DNA of 64,000 bases from Hymenobacter cheonanensis (GTDB taxonomy: Bacteria; Bacteroidota; Bacteroidia; Cytophagales; Hymenobacteraceae), in contig NZ_JAUQSW010000012.1 in assembly GCF_030581075.1 (NCBI RefSeq), positions 1 through 64,000 on the forward strand, written 5' to 3'. The notes under the pieces were generated by a model. It did not search any database, had not been told where the DNA came from, and worked only from the letters and a program-made list of their open reading frames with translations. The stretch's first letter is position 1, and the number at the start of each line of letters is the position of its first letter. The position numbers and the translations under genes were made by a program. Shown here piece after piece: positions 17,528 through 25,200 of this stretch.

Positions 17528-17907
17528 GAGTTTTCAATAGCGTGGAGCTTTTCCTTGAGCGCGGCAAAGTCGACCGGCTTGGTCAAAAAGTCATTGGCCC
17601 CCAGCTGCATAGCCTGGTTGTGGGTTTCGGTATCGCCGTAGGCCGTAAGCATCATCACGAGCGGCGGGGGCGGCGGCAGGGGGTCTTGCTTCACGTGCCG
17701 CAGCAGTTCGAGCCCGCTCATGCCGGGCATGTTGATGTCGGAGAGGATGAGGACGACTTCCGAGGGGTGGTCGCGCAGAAAGGCGAGCGCCTCCTCGCCC
17801 GAGTAGGCAAAGGAAAAGGCGAACTCCCCACTGCGGATTTCGCGCCGGAAGCGCTGCTCAAACAGCAGCCGCACGTCGGGCTCGTCGTCAACTACCAGAA
17901 TTTTCAT
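17524..17907 (-). CDS. Single-domain response regulator
   Basis: The 127-residue product is one receiver domain: VVDDEPDVR at the front, phospho-acceptor aspartate in LILSDINMPGMSG near residue 56, and the lysine in TKPVDF near residue 111. A proline run (DPLPPPPPL) sits in the middle. It has no output domain and may relay phosphate between the upstream kinases and the cyclase. ATG at 17907 lies 28 nt after the kinase gene upstream; its stop overlaps the cyclase start by 4 nt. Upstream in-frame open sequence belongs to the other frame of the kinase gene. Confidence 0.93.
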   Translation of the reverse strand: MKILVVDDEPDVRLLFEQRFRREIRSGEFAFSFAYSGEEALAFLRDHPSEVVLILSDINMPGMSGLELLRHVKQDPLPPPPPLVMMLTAYGDTETHNQAMQLGANDFLTKPVDFAALKEKLHAIENS

Positions 17908-17935
17908 ACTGCGTAAAGATAGGAAAAGGCTGGCC

Positions 17936-19312
17936 TTAGGCAGTAGCCAGCGGCAGGGTGATGGTAAACGTGGTGCCCTCGCCCTCCTGGCTCGCCACGG
18001 TGAGGGTGCCGCCGTGGCCCTGCTCGATGATGTCGTGGGCCAGCGAGAGGCCCAGGCCCGTGCCCTCGCCGCTCGGCTTGGTCGTGAAAAAGGGCTGAAA
18101 AATGCGCTCGCGCACGGCCGCTGGCATGCCGGTGCCATTGTCGCTCACCATTATCCGCACCTGGCCCTCGGCCTGTTCGGTGCGCACCTGCACGGTGGGC
18201 GCGTAGCCGGGGCCAGCCGCCTGCTGACGCTTCTGCACGGCGTAGAAAGCGTTGGTGAAGAGGTTGAGCAGCACCCGGCCCAGGTCGCCGGGCACGGCCT
18301 CCACCAGCGGCAGGCCGGGCGCCAGCTCGGGCAGCAGCGTGGCGTTGAAGGACTTGTCTTTGGCGCGCAGGCCGTGGTAGGCCAGGCGCAGGTACTCGTC
18401 GGCCAGGGCGTTCACATCGGTGGGCTGGCGCTCGCCGGTGCTGGCGCGGCTGTGCTCAAGCATACCGCGCACAATGCCCGCCGCCCGGCCGCCGTGCTGG
18501 GCAATGCGCTGGAGGTTCTGGCGCAGGTCGGCGAGCAGCTCGGCTTCGAGGGTGCGGTCGCGGGCGGGGCGGGCGCGCTCCTCGGCCAGCTCGGCCACCA
18601 GCTCCACGCTCACGTCGGCAAAGTTGTTGACGAAATTGAGCGGGTTCTGAATCTCGTGGGCAATACCGGCCGTGAGTTCCCCTAGCGAGGCCATTTTTTC
18701 GCTCTGAATGAGCTGGTCCTGGGTGGCTTGCAGCTCGGCCAGGGCCGTGCGCAGCTCGTCGGTTTGGCGGGCTAGCGCGGCGGTGCGCTGGCTTACCTCG
18801 TATTCGAGGGTCTGGCTCTGGGTGGCGATGGCCCGCTGCTCCTGCTCGGCGGCCAGGCGCGCCTGCTCTTCCGTGCTCAGGGTTTTGGCCTGGCTGCGGG
18901 CCACTAGTAGCCAGGCCCCTAGCCAGCAAATTACCAGGCCTTCGAGGGTATCGACTCCACCATTCTTATCCAAAGCCGTGGAGAAAGGCCGCGCCAGCAG
19001 CTCCACGATAAGCAGCCCCGCGCCGGGCGCCAGCGCTACGGCCAGCCACTGCGCGGGGCGGTAGGCGCGCAGCCGCCAGCCAATGGCAACGCCCAGGCAG
19101 AGCACAAAGGCCAGAAACATATCGTCGAGCCAGTCCAGCACCGGGCCACCCAGCACCAGCCCCAGCGTGGTAATAGCCGCCGCCGGGCGCCAGAGACGCG
19201 TCAGCCAGCGGTCCCACCGCGGTAGGCGCGTGGGCAAATCGAGCGCCTTGCGCCCCCAGTATACCAGGCCAATGGCCGATGGCGCAGCCATGTAAAGTTC
19301 CCCACCAGCCAT
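17936..19312 (-). CDS. Membrane sensor histidine kinase (HK1)
   Basis: The N-terminal ~150 residues contain four or five hydrophobic segments and no recognised ligand-binding domain. A coiled-coil (about 150-220) leads to the dimerisation/phosphorylation domain with the H-box ELTAGIAHEIQNPLNFVNNF and an ATPase domain (NLFTNAFYAVQ, DNGTGMP, GTGLGLSLAHDI). The catalytic half is nearly the same as in the upstream kinase HK2, while the membrane parts differ. The start ATG at 19312 is 46 nt after HK2. It is probably co-transcribed with HK2 and the two response regulators. Confidence 0.92.
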   Translation of the reverse strand: MAGGELYMAAPSAIGLVYWGRKALDLPTRLPRWDRWLTRLWRPAAAITTLGLVLGGPVLDWLDDMFLAFVLCLGVAIGWRLRAYRPAQWLAVALAPGAGLLIVELLARPFSTALDKNGGVDTLEGLVICWLGAWLLVARSQAKTLSTEEQARLAAEQEQRAIATQSQTLEYEVSQRTAALARQTDELRTALAELQATQDQLIQSEKMASLGELTAGIAHEIQNPLNFVNNFADVSVELVAELAEERARPARDRTLEAELLADLRQNLQRIAQHGGRAAGIVRGMLEHSRASTGERQPTDVNALADEYLRLAYHGLRAKDKSFNATLLPELAPGLPLVEAVPGDLGRVLLNLFTNAFYAVQKRQQAAGPGYAPTVQVRTEQAEGQVRIMVSDNGTGMPAAVRERIFQPFFTTKPSGEGTGLGLSLAHDIIEQGHGGTLTVASQEGEGTTFTITLPLATA

Positions 19313-19358
19313 GTAGTCAGTCGATTATAGTAGCGTAAAAAACGTGCTGGCCCACCGC

Positions 19359-20762
19359 TTACCGAAATGGCAGCCGCACCGCAAACTCGGTAAACTCGCC
19401 CTCCTGGCTCGCCACGGTGAGCGTGCCGCCGTGGCCCTTGGTAATAATGTCGTGGGCGAGCGAGAGGCCAAGGCCCGTGCCCTCGCCGCTCGGCTTGGTC
19501 GTAAAAAAAGGCTGAAAAATCTTGCTCTGCACGGCCTCCGGAATGCCCGTGCCGTTGTCGCGAATGCAGATTTCGACCTCCTCGCCCGCCCGGCGAGTGC
19601 GCACCTGCACGGTGGGCGCGTAGCCGGGGCCAGCCGCCTGCTGGCGCTTCTGCACGGCGTAGAAAGCGTTGGTGAAGAGGTTGAGCAGCACCCGGCCCAG
19701 GTCGCCGGGCACGGCAGGCACCAGCGGCAGCAGGGCTGCAAAATCGGTATCGAGGGTGGCGTTGAATGTTTTATCCTTGGCGCGCAGGCCGTGGTAGGCC
19801 AGGCGCAGGTACTCGTCGGCCAGGGCGTTCACGTCGGTGGGCTGGCGCTCGCCGGTGCTCTGGCGCGAGTGGGCCAACATGCCCCGCACAATGCTGGCCG
19901 CCCGCTGGCCGTGCTGGTTTATTTTGTGCAGGTTGTGGCGCAGGTCGCTCAGCAGTTCGTCTTCCAGGCCAGGGTCGGGCGCGGGGCTGGCTTGCTCGGC
20001 TTCGAGTTCGGCCACCAGCTCGGCGCTCACGTCGGCAAAGTTGTTGACGAAGTTGAGCGGGTTCTGAATCTCGTGGGCAATACCGGCCGTGAGTTCGCCC
20101 AGGCTCGCCATCTTTTCGCGCTGAATGAGCTGCTGCTGGGTGGCGCGCAGCTCGGCCAGGGCCGTTTGCAACTCGCTGGCCTGCTGGGTGAGGGCCGTGG
20201 TGCGCGCCGCCACCAGGCGCTCAAGGTCGGCATTGCGGGCGGCGGCAAGCCGCAGCTGCTTTTCCTCCTCATCGCGCCGGGCCTGCTGCTTGGCCAGGGT
20301 CTTTTTTTGATAAAAAGCCAGTCCCGTTATTATTCCAAACCAGTAAACGTTGAGCTTGCCCAGGCTTTTGTAATACTCGGCCAGCGGCGCCACAAACTGA
20401 TAGCCCAGCACCTGCTGCCCTAGCGAAATGGCCCGAAACAAGGCCGGCACCGCCAGCGCCCACAGCATAATGGCGGCCGGCCGGTAGTGGCGCACCGGCC
20501 ACAGCACGGCCGCTGCCACGCCCAGCGCAAACAGGATGTACCAGTCGTCGAGCAGGTCGTTTTTGTAGTGCAGCGCGGCCGTCACGCCAAAGCCCACGGC
20601 GGCCGGCGCCCACAGCACCAGCAGCCAGGCGCGCGCGCGCGGCATGTAGCGGGGCCGGTCGAGCAGCGAGCGCAGCACGATGGCCAGCATCCAGGCCAGG
20701 CCCACGGCGGCCAGCAAGTGCCAGTTATAGAGTTGCTTCGCGTCGAGGATGGCTTGCTTCAT
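19359..20762 (-). CDS. Membrane sensor histidine kinase (HK2), paralogue of HK1
   Basis: The 467-residue product has about five hydrophobic segments (residues ~15-150), a charged coiled-coil (~150-220), an H-box (ELTAGIAHEIQNPLNFVNNF) and an ATPase domain (NLFTNAFYAVQ, DNGTGIP, GTGLGLSLAHDI). It is the first gene of the leftward operon HK2-HK1-regulator-regulator/cyclase. Parts of its catalytic region are almost identical at DNA level to HK1; 19602-19718 matches 18182-18298 with one difference seen. This points to tandem duplication or gene conversion. The different sensor halves suggest two inputs converge on shared regulators. Confidence 0.92.
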   Translation of the reverse strand: MKQAILDAKQLYNWHLLAAVGLAWMLAIVLRSLLDRPRYMPRARAWLLVLWAPAAVGFGVTAALHYKNDLLDDWYILFALGVAAAVLWPVRHYRPAAIMLWALAVPALFRAISLGQQVLGYQFVAPLAEYYKSLGKLNVYWFGIITGLAFYQKKTLAKQQARRDEEEKQLRLAAARNADLERLVAARTTALTQQASELQTALAELRATQQQLIQREKMASLGELTAGIAHEIQNPLNFVNNFADVSAELVAELEAEQASPAPDPGLEDELLSDLRHNLHKINQHGQRAASIVRGMLAHSRQSTGERQPTDVNALADEYLRLAYHGLRAKDKTFNATLDTDFAALLPLVPAVPGDLGRVLLNLFTNAFYAVQKRQQAAGPGYAPTVQVRTRRAGEEVEICIRDNGTGIPEAVQSKIFQPFFTTKPSGEGTGLGLSLAHDIITKGHGGTLTVASQEGEFTEFAVRLPFR

Positions 20763-20850
20763 AGGGCGAGGACCGGGCTGGTCGGCAGCCGCCCGGCAAA
20801 CCTAGCACGCACGGACTTATTTGCGGATACCCGGCCTCCGCTTTCCGCAG

Positions 20851-22020
20851 CTACCCTAGCGCCTGCTCGGCGGCGGCGCGCTCGGCGGGCGTGTTTACAT
20901 TGCGCAGGGCCTCGCCGCCGGGCGTGGGCAATACCTCTACATCACTGTTGATGAGCATCTTGCGCGGGCACGAATACCCTAGCCCCAGAAAGCGCAGCAG
21001 CTCGGGGTAAGCGCGCGGCTCAAAAATGGTGATGAGCGGCTCCGGAAACTCATTGCCCGGGCTCTGGAAGGCCGTGGCCAGCCGGGCGGGCCGGCGGCCG
21101 GCTACCAGCTGGCGCAGCACCGCGGCCGTGAGGAAAGGCAGGTCGCAGGCCAGCACCAGCCACGCGGCATTGGGGTCGTGCCGAAAGGCCGACAAAATGC
21201 CCCCTAGCGGCCCCAGCCCCAAAAAAGTATCGGGCAGCGGCTGGAGGCCGGCCGGTAGCTCGGCAGCCTGCTCGGCGCGGCACGATACGAATACATCCTG
21301 GCACACTTCGGCCAGCAGGCCGGCGGCTACCTCGCGCTGCTCGCGGCCAGCGGGGCCGTAGCGCAGGCGGCCCTTGTCGGTTTGCATGCGCTGGCTGAGG
21401 CCGCCGGCCAGCACCAGGCCGCGCAGCGGCGCCTGCCGGGCGGCCAGCCACTGCTGAACCCAGGTGGCCAGGCCGGCCACGTCGGCCAGGGCAAACTGCG
21501 GCAGGTGGGCGTGGTGCGGCAGGTGGGCGCGCAGGTAGTCCGGGAGTTCCGTCATCCCTTCGGCTAGCACAAAAGCCTGCACATCGGTCAGCTTATCGAG
21601 CTTGTGGGCCAGCGACTTGCGCGGGTCAATGAGCACTACCTGCTGGCGGGCCCGAAAGTGGTTGCCATTCACCAGCGCCAGGCTAGCCCCGGCCAGCAGC
21701 GCGGGCTGCGAAAAGCGGTCGATGGCGCGCCGCTCATCCAAGCGGCGGAAGTGAATCTTGTCGGTCAGCTCGGCGTAGGCGCCGGCTTGCAGCAGCGGGC
21801 TCAGCGCCTGGGCCGCGTCGGCGTCGCCGCTGGCGTGGTCGGCATCTACGTAGCCCACGCGATGGCCGGCCGGGGCCAGCGCGACCGTGAGGCCAGCGGC
21901 CAGGCGCTGAATATCGCCGCAGGGCGCGCCCAGAAAAGCCAGCTCGTGGCGGGCAAATTCGCCGAGGTCAGGGCGGGTGAGGTCGGCGTGCTTGGGGCGG
22001 GGGGCGGCGTTTTCGGTCAT
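20851..22020 (-). CDS. mobA: Molybdenum cofactor guanylyltransferase (MobA) with a MobB-like N-terminal domain
   Basis: The C-terminal half (residues ~197-389) is a MobA nucleotidyltransferase, with signature LVLAGGLSQRMQTDKG near residue 203 and CDLPFL near residue 292. It attaches GMP to molybdopterin. The N-terminal ~195 residues resemble MobB in layout but lack the usual GxxGxGKT loop; the equivalent region reads FLGAPCGDIQRLA. This half may therefore not bind nucleotide. The final ~40 residues (SDVEVLPTP, LRNVNTPAE) fit the MobA C-terminus. It is divergent from moeA, with 72 nt between the starts. Confidence 0.85.
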   Translation of the reverse strand: MTENAAPRPKHADLTRPDLGEFARHELAFLGAPCGDIQRLAAGLTVALAPAGHRVGYVDADHASGDADAAQALSPLLQAGAYAELTDKIHFRRLDERRAIDRFSQPALLAGASLALVNGNHFRARQQVVLIDPRKSLAHKLDKLTDVQAFVLAEGMTELPDYLRAHLPHHAHLPQFALADVAGLATWVQQWLAARQAPLRGLVLAGGLSQRMQTDKGRLRYGPAGREQREVAAGLLAEVCQDVFVSCRAEQAAELPAGLQPLPDTFLGLGPLGGILSAFRHDPNAAWLVLACDLPFLTAAVLRQLVAGRRPARLATAFQSPGNEFPEPLITIFEPRAYPELLRFLGLGYSCPRKMLINSDVEVLPTPGGEALRNVNTPAERAAAEQALG

Positions 22021-22092
22021 AGCTTCACAACAATTCAGCGGAAAATTAGCTTGGATTCAGCTTGTCAGTCGTCCTTTTTCTTTCCCTCCTAC

Positions 22093-23307
22093 GTGCTTTC
22101 CGTCGAAGATGCCACCCGTCAGGTGCTGGCTACCGCCCACCTGCTACCCATCGAAACTGTGCCGCTGGCCCTGGCCGTGGGCCGCGTGCTGCGCCAAACT
22201 GTAGTGGCCGACCGCGATTTTCCGCCCTACCCACGCGTGACGATGGACGGCATTGCGCTGCGCTACAGCAGCCTAGCGGCGGGGCAAACCACGTTTCCCA
22301 TCGAGCGCACCCAACTGGCCGGCGCCGTGCCCGTGCCGCTGGCTAGCCCGCAGGCGGCCGTGGAAATCATGACCGGCGCGGTGCTACCGCCCGGCACCGA
22401 TACCGTTATTCGCTACGAAGACCTGGATTTTAGCGACGCCCCCAGCCGGCAGGCTACCGTGCGGGTGCCCCCGCCGCGCCCGGGCCACAACGTGCACGCC
22501 CAGGGCAGCGACCAGCCGGCCGGCACCCAGCTGCTAGCCCCCGGCCTGCTATTAAGCCCCGCCGAAATAGCCGTGGCCGCCACCGTGGGCGCCGCTACCC
22601 TGGCCGTGACGCGCCGCCCGCGCTTGGCCGTGGTGAGCACTGGCGACGAGATTGTGGACATCGAAGCCACGCCCCTGCCCCACCAGATTCGGCGCTCCAA
22701 CGGCCCCATGCTGTGCGCCGCGCTAGCCCTGGCCGGCTGCGAAAGCCAGGAATTTCATTTAATAGATGACCTAGCTAACCTTAAAGCAGAACTGCCCGCG
22801 CTGCTGGCCGGCTTCGACGCGGTGCTGCTGAGCGGCGGCGTGTCGAAGGGCCAGGCCGACTTTCTGCCGCAAGCGCTGCGCGAGGTGGGCGTGACGGAGA
22901 TTTTCCACCGGGTGGCCCAGCGGCCGGGGCAGCCGTTTTGGTTTGGGCAAGTGCTCGGCGGAGCGGTGATTTTTGCGCTGCCCGGCAATCCGGTGGCCAC
23001 GTTTGCCAACTACTACCGCTACGTGCAGCCCTGGCTGCGCCAGTGCCAGGGCCTGCCCGCCGGGGCTAGGCAGCCGGTAGTTGCCGAGCTGGCCAGCCCA
23101 GTCGAGTTCAAGCCCGCGCTCACGTATTTCCTGGCCGTGCGCCTTGAAAGCGCTCCCGATGGCCGCCTGCTGGCTCACCCCGCCCCCACCGCCGGCTCGG
23201 GCGACCTAGCGGGCTTGCTGGCCGCCGACGGGCTGCTGGAGCTGGCGGCAGGGCAAACGCAGTTTGCGGCCGGTACGGCGTGGCCGGTGTGGCGATATCG
23301 GGGCTAG
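22093..23307 (+). CDS. moeA: Molybdopterin molybdenumtransferase
   Basis: MoeA inserts molybdate into adenylated molybdopterin. The 404-residue product has conserved blocks MDGIALRY (near residue 54), EIMTGAVLPPGTDTVI, the substrate-binding region VVSTGDEIV, LLSGGVSKGQADF and LPGNPVATF. A long open frame continues upstream through the 5' half of mobA on the other strand and is not real. GTG at 22093 gives MLSVEDATRQVL, matching the family N-terminus. It is divergently arranged with mobA and followed by a bidirectional terminator. Confidence 0.94.
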   Translation: MLSVEDATRQVLATAHLLPIETVPLALAVGRVLRQTVVADRDFPPYPRVTMDGIALRYSSLAAGQTTFPIERTQLAGAVPVPLASPQAAVEIMTGAVLPPGTDTVIRYEDLDFSDAPSRQATVRVPPPRPGHNVHAQGSDQPAGTQLLAPGLLLSPAEIAVAATVGAATLAVTRRPRLAVVSTGDEIVDIEATPLPHQIRRSNGPMLCAALALAGCESQEFHLIDDLANLKAELPALLAGFDAVLLSGGVSKGQADFLPQALREVGVTEIFHRVAQRPGQPFWFGQVLGGAVIFALPGNPVATFANYYRYVQPWLRQCQGLPAGARQPVVAELASPVEFKPALTYFLAVRLESAPDGRLLAHPAPTAGSGDLAGLLAADGLLELAAGQTQFAAGTAWPVWRYRG

Positions 23308-23331
23308 CTAACTGCAAGAGAACAACTCACG

Positions 23332-23370
23332 AAAAAGCCGCTCGCTTCACGAAGAAACGAGCGGCTTTTT
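23332..23370. terminator. Bidirectional terminator between moeA and the MFS genes
   Basis: AAAAAGCCGCTCG (23332-23344) pairs with CGAGCGGCTTTTT (23358-23370), with U-tracts on both strands. It lies between convergent moeA and the MFS small subunit gene. Confidence 0.9.
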
Positions 23371-23386
23371 GCTTGCGCTGGCAAGC

Positions 23387-23533
23387 TTACTTAAACAGCG
23401 TCAGCGCCTTCAGGAAGGTTTGCGACACGCCCCAGGCCAGGGGGATACCCACGTACAGCCAGGCTAGCACCGTGGAGCCGCCGCTGGCTGCCTCGGGAGC
23501 AACGGCAGCATTTGGAGTTGATTGCGGATTCAT
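23387..23533 (-). CDS. MFS transporter small subunit
   Basis: The 48-residue product has an Ala/Ser/Pro-rich start and one membrane helix ending in LAWLYVGIPLAWGVSQTFLK. This is the pattern of the small single-helix proteins found next to oxalate/formate-type MFS carriers. ATG at 23533 lies 34 nt after the MFS gene stop, so the two are co-transcribed. The role is inferred from family and position: probably stabilising or assisting the carrier. A start 19 codons upstream inside the MFS stop region is less likely. Confidence 0.8.
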   Translation of the reverse strand: MNPQSTPNAAVAPEAASGGSTVLAWLYVGIPLAWGVSQTFLKALTLFK

Positions 23534-23567
23534 CTTAATAGAAAAATTAGGAAGTGAAAAACGGTGC

Positions 23568-24986
23568 TCAATGGCCGCCGGCTTCGGCAACTACGGGGCC
23601 TTTTTCCTGGTACTTCTCGTTTACGGCCGTCACGGCCAGGTCGGCCAGGAAGCCGACGGCCAGTAGGCCCGCCATCGTGTAAAACACCGTTTGGTATGCC
23701 GAAGCGCCCGTGAAGCCGGCGGCCTTACGGCCCTCCGACAAGCTGTGCACGATGAGCGGCCCCAGCACGCCGGCTGTGCTCCAGGCCGTGAGCAGGCGCC
23801 CGTGGATGGCGCCTACTTGGTACTTGCCAAACAGGTCGGACAGGTAAGCCGGGGCAGTGGAGAAACCGCCGCCGTACATGCTGATAATTACGCAGGCCAC
23901 GACCACGAACAGGGTGAGTTGCCCGTTGAGACCGAGCGTCGGAGCCAAGGCGTAGAGAATTACTCCCAAGCCAAAATAGACGAGGTAGATAGGCTTGCGA
24001 CCCAGCTTGTCCGAAGCGGATGACCAGAAAAAGCGACCCAGCAAATTGAACAAGCTGAGCAAGCCAACGAAGCCGGCGCCAGCTGCCGCGAGCGCCGCCG
24101 TATCCATTCCCTTGCCTTTCGCGGTGCCGGAAATAACGGCCTGAATGAGCGGCGAGGCCGTTTCGAGCACGCCAATGCCGGCCGTTACGTTGCAAAGCAG
24201 TACTACCCACAGCAGCCAGAACTGTGGCGTTTTGATGGCGTTATCGGCCGATACGTTGCCCGTCGTGATGAGCGCGTTGTGCTGCTCGTTGGACACATAG
24301 CCGGCGGGCTTCCAGTCGTCGGCCGGCACACGGATGGTCCAGACGCCAAACTGCATGAACAGCATATAAATGATGCCCATTGCAATGAACGTGGGCGCTA
24401 CGCCCTGCGGCGCCGAGCCTTTAAAGTGGTTCATCAGGGCAACGGCCAGCGGCGAGCCAATCATGGCACCGCCCCCAAAACCCATGATGGCCATGCCCGT
24501 AGCGACGCCCTTGCGGTCGGGAAACCACTTAATCAACGTGCTCACCGGCGAAATGTAGCCGATGCCCAGGCCGATGCCGCCCACAAAGCCGTAGCCGAAA
24601 TACAGCAGCGGCAGGCTGTGTAGGTGCACCCCTAGCGAGCCAATCAGAAAGCCGCCGCCGAAGCACAGCGACGCGGCCAGCATGGCCTTGCGCGGCCCCA
24701 CTCGCTCGAGCCACTTGCCAAAAATGGCGGCCGACAAGCCCAGCAGCACAATGGCGATGGAGAACGTCCAGCCAATCTGGCCGGGCGTCCAGTCGGTGGG
24801 CGCCGGGTGGGCCGGGTCGCCGCTGATAAGCGAGCCCAGCGGCTTGTTAAATACGCTGAAAGCATACGCCTGCCCAATGGCCAGGTGAATAGCCAGCGCG
24901 GCCGGCGGCACCAGCCAGCGGTTGTAGCCGGGCGGCGCAATAGTACGGCTGCGGTCAAGCAGCCCAGCGGAGGAAGAATCGGCCAT
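23568..24986 (-). CDS. MFS carrier, oxalate/formate antiporter family
   Basis: The 472-residue protein has about 12 membrane helices and a conserved N-terminus, NRWLVPPAALAIHLAIGQAY, followed by AFSVFNKPLG, typical of OFA-family carriers. The loop between helices 2 and 3 (GKWLERVGPRKAM) is the MFS signature. Relatives move oxalate, formate, lactate or similar monocarboxylates. Position beside a formate-dehydrogenase-like enzyme, fdhD and cofactor genes makes formate or a related acid a reasonable but unproven substrate. It is followed by the small subunit gene on the same strand. Confidence 0.9.
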   Translation of the reverse strand: MADSSSAGLLDRSRTIAPPGYNRWLVPPAALAIHLAIGQAYAFSVFNKPLGSLISGDPAHPAPTDWTPGQIGWTFSIAIVLLGLSAAIFGKWLERVGPRKAMLAASLCFGGGFLIGSLGVHLHSLPLLYFGYGFVGGIGLGIGYISPVSTLIKWFPDRKGVATGMAIMGFGGGAMIGSPLAVALMNHFKGSAPQGVAPTFIAMGIIYMLFMQFGVWTIRVPADDWKPAGYVSNEQHNALITTGNVSADNAIKTPQFWLLWVVLLCNVTAGIGVLETASPLIQAVISGTAKGKGMDTAALAAAGAGFVGLLSLFNLLGRFFWSSASDKLGRKPIYLVYFGLGVILYALAPTLGLNGQLTLFVVVACVIISMYGGGFSTAPAYLSDLFGKYQVGAIHGRLLTAWSTAGVLGPLIVHSLSEGRKAAGFTGASAYQTVFYTMAGLLAVGFLADLAVTAVNEKYQEKGPVVAEAGGH

Positions 24987-25151
24987 AGGTGAAAGAAGAA
25001 AGTGAAAACTTTGTGAATGGGTGGGTTAGTAGAAAATAAGCTGCTGCAAGGTAGAGCCAGCAGTTGGCCCGGCAAGCCAGCCAGGAGCATTATTTTGCTC
25101 AGTAGCTATAGCTGCGCTTTTACTGCTGCCGGAAGCAATTGGTTGGGAAAG

Positions 25152-25186
25152 AAAAAGCCCCTGGCTAGGGTGCCAGGGGCTTTTTT
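25152..25186 (-). terminator. Terminator of the molybdoenzyme gene
   Basis: AAAAAGCCCCTGGC (25152-25165) and GCCAGGGGCTTTTTT (25172-25186) form a hairpin with a 6-nt loop and U-tracts on both strands, 15 nt after the stop of the upstream gene. The MFS gene therefore needs its own promoter in 24987-25151. Confidence 0.9.
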
Positions 25187-25200
25187 AAGCACTTGAGTGG

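Noticed and set aside
21604..22092. N-terminal extension of moeA by ~160 codons
   Set aside because: It lies antisense to mobA, has no MoeA homology, and GTG at 22093 gives the normal family start.
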